This document shows positions 6,601-13,326 of a DNA stretch of 15,786 bases, piece after piece (the stretch's first letter is position 1; each line of letters starts with the position of its first letter). Location: positions 1-15,786 of the forward strand of contig JAOXYB010026268.1 in assembly GCA_028565635.1 (NCBI GenBank), written 5' to 3'. The notes beneath the pieces were generated by a model. The model had not been told where the DNA came from and searched no databases. It saw only the letters and a list, made by a program, of their open reading frames with translations. The DNA comes from Phoronis ovalis. Taxonomy: Eukaryota; Phoronida; Phoronidae. The translations under genes and the position numbers were made by a program.

Positions 6601-9416
6601 GTCTGTTTGTTGATGGTTTTATGTATTTTAAAACTAACATCATGAATTTTAGATCTTGTTTCTATACATCAGTATAATATGTCGTTTTAATGATTCATAG
6701 TTGTCATTACAGTATCTACTTGTCATGTTTTTTTTGTACATTTTGTAAAGTTCTTTGCCTTTTGTAGTATCCTAAATTTTATGTTCAATAATTATATGAA
6801 GCATTTTAATGTAATATTTAGATGCTACATGTTTTATAACCATTGTTGTTATTGTGATCTAGGTGGCGTAGATGAAGGTGCCGGAGGTGGTCGAGGACAT
6901 GGCAGTGGTCAAGGACGCCCAGGTCAGTATTATCTTAAACCAGTTTCTTATATCCAATTTCCTTAATCTCCTATTCAAGAAATTTGCTTGAATGATAGTT
7001 TTGTGATTACCCTATGATTATATACCAGCAATTATAAACCACTGACCTGATATATTTATACCTTACTCTGTATTGCATGTATAACATATTTTACTGCATT
7101 TAAGTGTGGAAAAATATTCCATATCCTTTTGACCTACACCTGTGTTGTTCTGGTGAATCTCAAAAATTGCAGTTCTTGTATTGTTGAATTAGATAAATAA
7201 AAGTAAACTGTTAGTAATATTTGTTAGCAGGTCTCACAACGCCTGTACCTACTGGTACAGATGATACTGCGATTGATGAAAACAAACCTGGTCGCTATGA
7301 CCCGCATATCGTCTCACTTTATCGGCATGCTGTTGTACTCCTAGCAAACCAGACAAGTACTGGACTAAGGGACAAGTCGCTGGTTCTTTTGCCTGGTACT
7401 CTTAATCAAGGGAGACGATACTTAATCAGAGTCACAGCAAAAGAAAGGGGTAGGTTAATGAGATTTTACTTTGTAATATTAAAACCTTCAAAGCTATTTT
7501 ACCTTAATAGGTATGTTATGTAATAACTGTATGTTAAAGCTATTACTCAAATAAAGAGATAATTGTTAAATTATGATCATTTAATGTTACATGTACATTA
7601 CACAATAAGTTTAAGTTGACATGAAATTTAGCAAGTATTTGACTATTTGCAGCGTAGCAAAATAACCCAGTTGATCCCACAATTCTTGGTGTTTATGTAT
7701 GAATCGAGGTACAGGGAAAGTTGTTGGATTATACTTTGTAAGATGCTGTAACTTGAATTCATTTCCAACATGACCTAGTGCATGCAAATAGTCAATTGTC
7801 TGCTAGTTCTAAATATTAAGTATAAGTCTATGTTTAGATTTCACAGCAAAAACCTTAACAAACTTATAGTATTTAAAACGATCGAGCAATTTATTCTTTT
7901 TCCAAGGTGAAAGTGGGCGTGATGGTGAAGCAATGGCACACTTCAGAGTGAATGCTAGTCCCATCAAAGGGAAATGTACTATCAATTTTAAGTCGCCTGT
8001 AAACACTGATCCTAGTCTGGTGGGCACAGAGAAGAGTACTGTTTTCAGAGCTGTGTGTTGGGAATGGACGGATCATGATAAGGTATGTTAGTTGTTCTTG
8101 CAATGTTGAGGATACTTCATTATTCCATTTTGAATACTGATTGGCTGATTACACCACACGAATTAGCATTTGTCTGATTGTTTTCTTGGATGCAAGTGTA
8201 GCTAAATGAACTTGACTTTGACGGTGGAGTTTGTTGAAGTAAAGCTAAGCTACTAAATTATTGTGGTTAGGTTGGAAAATATACCGAAAGCAAACAATCT
8301 AAAAGTAAAATGATGTGTGTACTATTACTAGCAAAATATTGCTATCAGGATAAGTTATACAATATACATTGATGCTACCTAAAAACATAGGAATTTTACA
8401 AACTATTTTTTTTACAGAATTTACCTATTTCCTATGAAGTTAGTTACTGTACCACATGTAATAAGACTATGGAGACGTTACCACGAGAGCTTGTATATCG
8501 TGGCCTAGATCGTAACATGGAGTTCATGTTACCAGCTGGAAATCCACAATTTAATAATGAAGGTGAGTAGTTCCGTAGTTTTTTGCATAATGCACAATGT
8601 AGGGAATTTAAATTTTGGTATCTACATGGGGCTCTACTCTAGAAGACCTATTTGTGGAATTATTGTAAGCTCAATACTACCTTAATGGTAATACTTGTAT
8701 TATCAGAAGTATTGTTTTATCTGACCAAACTGCCATCATGAATTTTGTGGGAGGTGTTGTGCACTCCATTATTATATTGATAACTGCATAATTCCGCTGA
8801 TGAATTTTCGAATGTATTAATATCTTACGTGAATGAAAACATGTTTCCAGTCCAGATGAAATGTGATGGCTGTCAATTGTTTATCTTAGTTTGTATAAAG
8901 TGTAAATTTGTAGATTCAGTTTTGTATCTGTATTGTTGTTTATTCAGTTAGAAATAGCAGAGTCGGATTACAATAGTATTATTTGTATTGCAGTATTGGT
9001 ACATCTGAGTATATTGGATCACCTGGGGGCAGCAACTCATGTCTGCTCAATTCCCATACAGATGACATCTGCTCTTGATACTGATGGCAACTTAAACATT
9101 ACAGAAGCAGACATGTGAGTACGAATATAAACTGTAATGATGTTTTTAGTATTCCACAGGTTACTGAAGTATGTGTCAAAAAACATATATCAATGCTCTT
9201 TTTTAAAACTAAAAGTTTTTGATGCAGCAGTTTTAGGATTTCTAACGTGTGATATTTGATAACACCATATTTTTATTAAGAAATTTTAGGTACTGGAAGT
9301 GTGCCACTACACAAGGCTTTGTTGACACTACTTATATAGAGCCAACATATTATTTTTTAAATTATTTTGAAGGTGTGACATTTGTTTGGATGTTCTCTCA
9401 TGTCAGCATGTACTAA
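553..9416 (+). CDS. Polycystin-1/REJ-like protein, partial multi-exon gene
   Basis: This is an 18-exon, 5'-partial gene model. The exons are 553-692, 1141-1377, 1644-1763, 2145-2349, 2591-2833, 3214-3346, 3621-3830, 4232-4410, 4766-4981, 5306-5457, 5982-6242, 6338-6430, 6863-6922, 7231-7449, 7907-8082, 8418-8562, 8994-9114 and 9290-9416. Every junction is GT..AG, phases match throughout, and the joined frame has no internal stop. The product carries four PKD repeats (motifs WSLGDG, WHFGD, WSFGD, with HTY/HAY) followed by a REJ module (GGIERRVG, LNGSLSFDPD, paired Cys motifs). Many N-x-S/T sequons fit an extracellular protein. In this family PKD/REJ ectodomains normally precede GAIN/GPS, PLAT and 11 membrane segments and act in cilia or sperm-egg recognition. 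None of those C-terminal parts is seen here. The signal peptide and start codon lie upstream of the window. The domain class is secure; the exact orthologue and the 3' end are not. Confidence 0.87.
706..735. repeat. Short 18-base-period tandem duplication in intron 1
   Basis: The sequence is built from GATATT and GTAATT blocks in the order GATATT GTAATT GATATT GATATT GTAATT. It lies 14 bases past the exon 1 donor. It is a simple slippage-type intronic repeat with no evident function. Confidence 0.6.
1141..1377 (+). CDS. Exon 2: end of PKD repeat 1 and first half of PKD repeat 2
   Basis: Acceptor CTTATTATAG precedes 1141 and donor GTATAT starts at 1378. The exon is phase 1 at both ends. It opens with EGVYDVQLNVSND, the closing beta strand of PKD repeat 1, including the usual Asn. 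It then starts repeat 2, with an LWLNATNS strand, and reaches the diagnostic TYDWSLGDGT. Three N-glycosylation sequons are visible (NVS, NAT, NVT), as expected for an ectodomain. The intron falls just after the GDG loop, splitting repeat 2. A downstream AG at 1141-1142 would shift the frame out of register with exon 1, so 1141 is preferred. Confidence 0.9.
1644..1763 (+). CDS. Exon 3: second half of PKD repeat 2
   Basis: Acceptor TTTCTTGTAG precedes 1644 and donor GTATAC starts at 1764. This 120-base exon is phase 1 at both ends. It begins GPIVSHTYASVGAYPVSC, the classic PKD sequence HTYxxxGxYxVxC, followed by TAEN and a final beta strand (LTITASVKIITEIQ) that ends the repeat. Because the exon is symmetrical, skipping it would keep frame but remove half a PKD fold. 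The 381-base intron that follows is AT-rich with no feature I can identify. Confidence 0.9.
2145..2349 (+). CDS. Exon 4: first part of PKD repeat 3
   Basis: Acceptor TTTTTTCCTTAG precedes 2145 and donor GTTTGT starts at 2350, which is a weaker donor than its neighbours. Entry is phase 1 and exit is phase 2. The frame reads DCHLSVNGSIFDERNAT, then the PKD core TYYRWHFGDSP and KTHAYTTYG. WHFGD and HAY correspond to the WxFGD and HTY family motifs. Sequons NGS and NAT are present. The repeat is completed in exon 5. Reading on past the donor meets a stop only after about 25 codons, so the exon end rests on homology and phase match. Confidence 0.88.
2591..2833 (+). CDS. Exon 5: end of PKD repeat 3 and most of PKD repeat 4
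   Basis: Acceptor TCCCTTTCAG precedes 2591 and donor GTGTGT starts at 2834. The exon is phase 2 at both ends. It begins KAIFVIAGNAINSVTS, the closing strand of repeat 3 (the GNAIN part matches the VxN of the consensus). Repeat 4 follows with LTVNGMQVGKGITFTV, then TYEWSFGDNAT and VTHTYSR. WSFGD and HTYS are textbook PKD motifs. The closing strand lies in exon 6. The 380-base intron that follows is AT-rich with nothing else seen. Confidence 0.92.
3214..3346 (+). CDS. Exon 6: end of PKD repeat 4 and start of REJ module
   Basis: Acceptor TTACATTTTAG precedes 3214 and the consensus donor GTAAGT starts at 3347. Entry is phase 2 and exit is phase 0. The first half (EAAYEARVLARNPVSS) finishes PKD repeat 4. 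The second half, MCRPPVIKILGDMIQT, resembles the first strand of REJ modules, where a Cys and a Pro-x-Val/Ile segment open the domain directly after the last PKD repeat. This order matches polycystin-1 and sea urchin REJ proteins. Confidence 0.9.
3621..3830 (+). CDS. Exon 7: REJ module, N-terminal part
   Basis: Acceptor TTGTTACAG precedes 3621 and donor GTATGG starts at 3831. The exon is phase 0 at both ends and 210 bases long. It encodes beta-rich sequence including VEIECEITNSSAFRWTI and LYLPAKALPYGNYSLELN. The LPxxxLPYGxYxLxxxV pattern is characteristic of REJ modules. Sequons NSS, NDS and NYS are present. The 401-base intron that follows contains a chance open frame (3973-4170) without homology, which I treat as non-coding. 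Confidence 0.9.
4232..4410 (+). CDS. Exon 8: REJ module, GG-R and DPD core
   Basis: Acceptor TGTAATTGCAG precedes 4232 and donor GTATGT starts at 4411. Entry is phase 0 and exit is phase 2. The exon carries the most recognisable REJ signature in the window: VSMVGT, then a V-x-x-x-x-SAVVSVIQGGIERRVG stretch, then VLVLNGSLSFDPDMP. In the family the GG..R, LDxSxSxDPD and following Y-x-W-x-C elements are strongly conserved. Here Asn-Gly replaces the usual Asp-x in LDxS and creates a sequon. The 355-base intron that follows shows no other feature. Confidence 0.94.
4766..4981 (+). CDS. Exon 9: REJ module, YxWxC segment
   Basis: Acceptor TATTTGTCAG precedes 4766 and the consensus donor GTAAGT starts at 4982. 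The exon is phase 2 at both ends. It opens RYNWSCWMLIAPTENCF, which is the YxWxC element expected right after the DPD segment of exon 8. A hydrophobic VSQFVFNLTVICEERTSW strand follows, matching the FxLTVxxxxR strand of REJ modules. Sequons NWS, NST, NSS and NLT are present. The 324-base intron that follows is very AT-rich and otherwise featureless. Confidence 0.9.
5306..5457 (+). CDS. Exon 10: REJ module, CxxC region
   Basis: Acceptor TTACCATTTAG precedes 5306 and the consensus donor GTAAGT starts at 5458. Entry is phase 2 and exit is phase 1. The frame reads LSIECSECVDEVVNSNQ, then LHAVCDNCPDDLEYTWEV. Paired cysteines (CSEC and CDNC) followed by Y-T-W match the central REJ pattern CxxC...CxxC....YxW. 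The open frame runs on to a TGA past 5490, but the strong GTAAGT donor and phase match to exon 11 place the exon end at 5457. Confidence 0.88.
5770..5960 (+). mobile_element. Decayed tRNA-derived SINE-like element in intron 10
   Basis: Positions 5774-5823 resemble a tRNA gene: TTGGAGCTCG, then TAGAGCAT (5790-5797, D-arm-like), CCTTGTGAC (5800-5808, anticodon-arm-like) and GAGTTCAAGCCC (5812-5823). GTTCAAGCC at 5814-5822 fits the pol III B-box pattern GWTCRANNC. The A-box side is degraded. A non-tRNA body follows, containing CAGTTTCCTCCCAC, and the sequence grades into the acceptor of exon 11. There is no intact cloverleaf, so this looks like a SINE fossil and not a functional tRNA. The 3' boundary is a guess. 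The remainder of this 524-base intron (5458-5769) is AT-rich and featureless. Confidence 0.5.
5982..6242 (+). CDS. Exon 11: Thr-rich mucin-like insert in the REJ module
   Basis: Acceptor GACCATTTCAG precedes 5982 and donor GTATGT starts at 6243. The exon is phase 1 at both ends (87 codons). The first 20 residues or so (ANDRMQCVQPDGSTWINFER) look globular and may continue the REJ fold. The rest is dominated by Thr and Ser with scattered Pro, including TTTSSTTTTTKAPNFG repeated as TTTSSTTTTTKALNFG. Such tracts are typical sites of dense O-glycosylation and form stiff extended linkers. The tract sits between the CxxC half and the second half of the REJ module. Its length probably varies between alleles because it is repeat-built. 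Confidence 0.83.
6128..6223. repeat. 48-base in-frame tandem duplication within exon 11
   Basis: Two head-to-tail copies, 6128-6175 and 6176-6223, differ by a single base. That base is C versus T at the Pro/Leu codon (CCA in copy 1, CTA in copy 2). Each copy encodes 16 residues, mostly Thr and ending NFG. Near identity points to a recent duplication, and multiples of 16 codons keep the frame. Confidence 0.95.
6338..6430 (+). CDS. Exon 12: polybasic cluster and Gly-rich linker
   Basis: Acceptor TTCCTATTTTAG precedes 6338 and donor GTGGGT starts at 6431. The exon is phase 1 at both ends (93 bases). It begins GRKRRRRQADSGDPFG, then a Gly/Ser/Asp-rich run, GEGDSGGSRGTGVG. RKRRRR satisfies the R-x-K/R-R rule for furin-like convertases, so cleavage could occur here in the secretory pathway; that is inference. 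An upstream alternative donor (GTAGGT at 6427) would give phase 0 and break the match to exon 13, so 6430 is preferred. Confidence 0.82.
   Translation, partial: VANVDVVKRIPEIHLGTSVRAIQEVQGGLE
6444..6485. repeat. Perfect 21-base tandem duplication in intron 12
   Basis: Two identical 21-base copies (6444-6464 and 6465-6485), each beginning AATTTGACTAAAC, lie 13 bases past the exon 12 donor. Perfect identity suggests a recent event. The rest of this 432-base intron is T-rich without other features. Confidence 0.92.
6863..6922 (+). CDS. Exon 13: 60-base Gly-rich mini-exon
   Basis: Acceptor ATTGTGATCTAG precedes 6863 and donor GTCAGT starts at 6923. The exon is phase 1 at both ends and encodes about 20 residues, GVDEGAGGGRGHGSGQGRPG, continuing the Gly-rich linker of exon 12. 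Composition and phase tie it to its neighbours. Being a symmetrical mini-exon, it is a natural candidate for optional inclusion. The 308-base intron that follows is AT-rich with nothing noted. Confidence 0.75.
7231..7449 (+). CDS. Exon 14: second half of REJ module begins
   Basis: Acceptor TTTGTTAGCAG precedes 7231 and donor GTAGGT starts at 7450. The exon is phase 1 at both ends. A short Thr/Asp linker (LTTPVPTGTDDTAIDENKPG) gives way to folded sequence, including SLVLLPGTLNQGRRYLIRVT. The LxLxxxxLxxGxxYxIxVxA pattern is the strand preceding the GxAxxxFxVN segment of REJ modules, and that segment follows directly in exon 15. The 457-base intron that follows has no recognised feature. Confidence 0.88.
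7907..8082 (+). CDS. Exon 15: REJ module, GxC and CxxW segment
   Basis: Acceptor CTTTTTCCAAG precedes 7907 and donor GTATGT starts at 8083. Entry is phase 1 and exit is phase 0. The frame reads GEAMAHFRVNASPIKGKCTI and later STVFRAVCWEWTDHDK. In REJ modules a FxVNxPPxxGxC strand is followed some 20 residues later by CxxWxDxDxPLxY. Both are present here and are completed by NLPISYEV in exon 16. The two Cys probably form a disulphide. The 335-base intron that follows is AT-rich and otherwise unremarkable. Confidence 0.92.
8418..8562 (+). CDS. Exon 16: REJ module, LxYxVxY segment
   Basis: Acceptor TTTTTTTTACAG precedes 8418 and the consensus donor GTGAGT starts at 8563. Entry is phase 0 and exit is phase 1. 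The exon opens NLPISYEVSYCTTCNKT, matching the PLxYxF/V strand of REJ modules after the CxxWxDxD motif. It continues with LVYRGLDRNMEFMLPAG, a region where REJ modules place a L..LP.G turn before the V-x-V-x-I-x-D strand. A CTTC pair is present. The 431-base intron that follows contains no recognised element. Confidence 0.9.
8994..9114 (+). CDS. Exon 17: final strand of REJ module
   Basis: Acceptor TATTTGTATTGCAG precedes 8994 and the consensus donor GTGAGT starts at 9115. Entry is phase 1 and exit is phase 2. The frame reads VLVHLSILDHLGAATHVC, corresponding to the VxVxVxDxxGA strand that closes REJ modules, then SIPIQMTSALDTDGNLNITE. An upstream AG at 8947 would also keep the frame open but adds unconserved residues, so 8994 is favoured. 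What follows in the mature mRNA is uncertain (see exon 18). Confidence 0.83.
9290..9416 (+). CDS. Exon 18: possible terminal exon with stop
   Basis: Acceptor GAAATTTTAG precedes 9290, and the first base completes the split ATG codon from exon 17. The frame reads YWKCATTQGFVDTTYIEPTY and ends at TAA 9414-9416. If real, the protein ends soon after the REJ module with no GPS, PLAT or membrane segment. An AATAAA at 9686-9691 could serve as a polyadenylation signal. Against it, the residues match nothing I know in the family. A donor-like GTGTGA at 9373, in phase 1, could also let transcription continue, making this an internal exon 9290-9372. Exon status and gene end are therefore unsettled. Confidence 0.4.
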
Positions 9417-10890
9417 ATGCTGGAAGCAATTAAAATTGTTGATGTCATTAAAACTTTTAAAAATCAAATTTAATTGGGCTAACTTACCAATGAAATAGTA
9501 TGATTCATGGGTAGGTTGCCTACTGACACAATTTTGTCAAAATCAAGACAGTCAATGATGCACAAAAAAGTTTGGTCTAGTCAGAAAAATAGATTCTGTG
9601 TTGGAGTGTGGTGTTGAGTAATTGACACTAGATGTCAGCATATGTAAATCCTTCATTGTCATGCGCAAGCATTGTCTGTTTTAATAATAAATTATTATTA
9701 TTATACACTGAAAAGAATTGGGTGGTGCATTACTTGAATTTGATAATATAAAATAAGAAAGTACTTAGATTTGGAAGAAAGGATAAATGAAAAATTGCAG
9801 CTGCTACTCACTGGGAATATGATATTTCATTTACATATCATTTAAAGTGGTTCTATTGCAGTATTATGTTTCCAAAAATGAAATTTATTTGCCACGATTA
9901 TATCATTATTGGTTTTAGTATTAGCAGCTTATAAAAAATTATAACAGCAATGATTGGAATTTCTAGCTTTTTGCAAGTGTGTAGTGTGTACAATCAGTAT
10001 AGTTAACCGTTGTTGTTGTCTGTGTATAAAGGACATATATCTCTATTTTCTACCCTTGTAATAAAATCAGCTGCCAGATAGAATGTGAATACATTAAATG
10101 TGTGAATAACTCTGCTAGAATATATGGTGTTTGTGGTCATCAGATCTATTTTGTTGAATTAATTGTAAAATAGGAGTCAGACTTTGCAGAATCCATTTGT
10201 AAGCTGATTATAATGTTTTATTAATGCTCTCATTAGTGTATCACAAATACTAGTTTGAAAGATTTATTATTTTAGTGTATTAATCTAAATATATCTTCTG
10301 ATTGTTTTCATATCAAGATGAATTGTTGTCATGGTAACAGCATAAAATTTGTAATGAAATGTAAACACCAGAACTGAGCTTGAATTGTACCCTGTGTTTC
10401 CTAGTTACTCTGTATAAACAAAAGTTTGTTATGAATGTTTTTGCTGTGTTATTTCTATTTATATAATCTCATAATTTTTGCGCACTTCTTGAGCTTCAAT
10501 GTATAGTTCCAACAAGTAATGGAGTTAGAATTTGCTGCATTTAACAATTTTCTAGTAAGTGTTGAGTTTGTTTAGACCTCTTTATTAACAGTTTCGATCT
10601 ACATGCAGTGAAAAATAATAGTGAGTGAAAATTGTTTTTTCAGTAATGTGAACAGCTGTGGGCTAAATCCTCCATTGTTTCTGCTGTGTACACTTCCCAT
10701 TCTTCAATGAGAACAGTGTGTACACATCAGTGCTATGGTACATTCGCAGGCATTGTTATTCTAAAATTCGCCTTGTAATCTGTGGTGATAAATAGTTAGA
10801 GTACTACAAAGTTGTTCCATGAGAAACTTGTAAGAGGGTGAGTTGTTAAGTAGTAGTCTCTACCTTACACAGACTGTCAAATGTATAGTT
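9417..10890. other. AT-rich non-coding sequence after exon 18
   Basis: This is either the 3' UTR plus intergenic DNA or a long intron, depending on whether exon 18 is terminal. Potential AATAAA signals occur at 9686-9691 and near 10061. A short ATT run lies at 9691-9705. No open frame with recognisable domains was found on either strand. Confidence 0.6.
9691..9705. repeat. Short ATT microsatellite
   Basis: About four ATT units directly follow TTAATAATAA. Such ATT-type tails are common at the 3' ends of non-LTR retroelements, but no element body is recognised upstream. Confidence 0.55.
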
Positions 10891-11165
10891 TTATAATTAT
10901 GAAAGAGTTTAAAAATAGTGTAAAAATTTGTTTGGATTAAACCAAGGGGAATTTAGCAATCATATTCTTGTCGAGGCCATATAAATTTTAAAATTATGCA
11001 TGAATTCAAATTTTCAATAGAAGCATTCTGTCCGACTTATGAAAAAAAAATAATTAAAACTAGCACCAATCATATTTTGAACTGGACTGGTTATTAGGTT
11101 TTGGTAATACTTTTAATAAAGTTAGTGGCAATTTTCCATAAGTTGGAATTAATGAATGATGGAGT
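10891..11165. repeat. Diverged dispersed repeat, copy 1
   Basis: This copy aligns along about 270 bases with 13051-13326 in the same orientation, with the left ends 2,160 bases apart. Shared blocks include GAATTTAGC-ATCATAT, TTGT-GAGGC, ATTCAAATTTTCA-TAG, CATTCTGT and AGTTGGAATTAATGAA, in the same order. Substitutions and small indels separate the copies. No coding capacity or terminal structure is evident, so the repeat class is unknown. Confidence 0.8.
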
Positions 11166-12274
11166 AGTTAATTATTTTTTGTGTAATTAGTGTCAGATAG
11201 TGAAGAAACCGGGAGGAAGCTGCCTGTGCGATGTTGGCTGCATTTCAGTCTTTTCCTTAGATACAGAGAATGCGTCATCAAAAAATCTGTAATTAAAAAT
11301 ATGGGATGTCACGATGTGCAAAGTTATGTTTCAAGGTTGTTTTAATAGTCATTTTCGAGGTCATAAGGTGTTTTTCCAAATCAGTGTGAACTTCTTGTTT
11401 GGTATTTAAATAAAATATGTTAGAGAGAAGTGTAACTTTTAAATAGGAATAATAGACTTTTGTCTTATTGCTGATGTATTACCACAACATTTTTGTGCTG
11501 TTTTATGATGGAGTCATTTTACAATGGCTTGGTGAAATTACACTCCTATAGAATATTTGAGGTATGAATGCAGGAACCTGTTGATGTAAGAAAAATTCAT
11601 TTCCAGCATATTTTATTATGGATGAAACAGTCAGTAATGTATCTCTCGATCTGTAGCTCATAAAAACATGTCCTGGGACTTTGTTGTGTGGCCTCATAAT
11701 CATGGAAATTTTGAAAATGTAGCTACACAATCATTAATGACTTTTTCAGTAGGACATATTCTCAATATTTTACTTTTGCAGAAAAAATGTGAATGAAGTA
11801 TAACATACTGTTATCCAAGCTGTTATCACTGGACCTTAGATTGTCACTTGTTTACAGGGTTTGCACTGTGGTTTGTGGATGTTTGCAAGCTTTATTACAC
11901 TTGCACAATAGGTTGATTAAATCTAATAAAACAGCATTTGCATGCATTGTCATGAAATTCATTGAGGCAAATATTGTAAACAGGATTAATAAGCATTCAA
12001 CTCTGTCTTATTATGAACATTTATTTTTTTGAAAGGACAGCTGGGATTTTAACTCTGCCATATAGGGTATTTGCTGTTTGTGGCTGGACCCTAAAGGTAA
12101 CATAGGAAAAATATACCATAGAATTTTCTAGACTGGATCTCATCAGTGTGCAAGGTTGTTGATGAGTTGTTTTTATCAAAAATTGTTTCACTGGTGGGGG
12201 GGAAGCGATAAGGCAATACTTTTAATTTTCCTATTTAATTTTTAAAATATGAGGGTTATGTAAATAGGGGAATT
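11166..12274. other. Non-coding sequence between repeats
   Basis: The sequence is AT-rich with scattered chance open frames. One at 11793-12032 (+) and one at 11503-11730 (-) lack any domain, motif or convincing splice context. A GGTGGGGGGGAAG purine run lies near 12193-12205. No gene is supported. Confidence 0.55.
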
Positions 12275-12476
12275 TAGTCCAGTGGTTATATGTGGACTTA
12301 CACCTCTTGAAGTTAAGCAATATCATGCCTGTTCTCTCCTTGGATGGGTGACAATGTTGGAAAGGCACAGTAGGGCCTTTCGTTCTTCTACTACAGTATC
12401 CATACTGTGGGTGGACATTCACTCTTTCTGTGAGCAATGTGAGCAATTATGTCCCTAGCCAGAGTATTATTATTAT
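12275..12476 (+). mobile_element. 5S-rRNA-derived SINE-like element
   Basis: The core at 12301-12382 resembles the 3' half of eukaryotic 5S rRNA. CTCTTGAAGTTAAGCAA matches the CTCGGAAGCTAAGCAGG region (internal promoter A-box/IE area). GCCTGTT and CTTGGATGGGTGAC (12339-12352) match the GCCTGGTTAGTACTTGGATGG region (C-box). GCACAGTAGGGCCTTT echoes the 5S 3' end. The 5S 5' half is missing or unrecognisable. The left flank TAGTCCAGTGG (12275-12285) happens to fit the pol III A-box pattern TRGYNNANNNG. The unit ends with a TATTATTATTAT run (12465-12476), a tail type seen in LINE-mobilised SINEs. An isolated decayed 5S pseudogene is the alternative; the tail favours a SINE. The outer boundaries are approximate. 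Confidence 0.68.
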
Positions 12477-13050
12477 ATGCATAGGAGATTTTTTATCCAT
12501 AAGCTTGAGATTGTGGTGTTTGCTTAAAATCAACTATGAGTCATTCATTCATAGACCTTATTTTATCTTTGTAACATGACCACATAAATGTTCAACAGTA
12601 TCCATTATTCATTTTTTCCATTTCTTTTATACAAACATATGTTTTGATAACAAGTATCTTATTAAATTCTCTATTTTTCATATAGCTTCCTTCATTAATG
12701 AATTCGAAGGATAATGCCCCAAGGGAAAATAGTTGTTTTTATGTATTGAATGAAAATCGATATGGAAGTCGACATGTAGGCTATGTTCTATTTTCTATGT
12801 GCATAGTGTTGTGCGTTTTCTGTTTACAATAGTGGTGTAATTTCAGGCAGGTTTGAAGGGTTATATTATTTTAAGCGATCTGTCCATAGGGTATAGAAAA
12901 ATATAGTTTTAGATTTAATCATTTTGTGTGATATTTCCTAACTGATGAACATATTTATGAGATGATAAAAAGTATGTCAGAGTGAAGGCCTTATAGTAGA
13001 CTTGCGTAAGTCGAAAATTATTTTTTCTGTTAACCCACAATTTTATTTTT
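12477..13050. other. Non-coding AT-rich spacer
   Basis: This is AT-rich sequence between the 5S-derived element and repeat copy 2. No open frame longer than chance, no RNA gene and no clear repeat was recognised. Confidence 0.55.
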
Positions 13051-13326
13051 TTAAATTATGGAAAAGTTAAAATAGCGTTGAAGTTAGTTTCGATTAAATA
13101 ATGAAGGAGAATTTAGCCATCATATCCTTGTTGAGGCAGTATGAATTCAAAAAGGAAAAGGAATGCATGTATTCAAATTTTCAGTAGGAACATTCTGTAT
13201 AACTTAGGAACAGAAAATTTAACACATTAAAAAAATAGCACCTGAACTGAACTAGTCCTTAGGTTTTAGTGATAATTTTTATGAAGTTGGGCAATTCTCC
13301 CAAAAGTTGGAATTAATGAAGAATGA
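13051..13326. repeat. Diverged dispersed repeat, copy 2
   Basis: This is the partner of 10891-11165, in direct orientation. The best-conserved end is AAGTTGGAATTAATGAA (near 13304-13320), and the centre shares ATTCAAATTTTCAGTAG with copy 1. The copies differ by many substitutions and by an A-rich insertion near 13150-13160, so the duplication or insertions are old. No coding potential was seen. Confidence 0.8.

Noticed and set aside
11503-12032. Open frames at 11503-11730 (-) and 11793-12032 (+)
   Set aside because: They show no domains, no conserved motifs and no splice context tying them to a gene.
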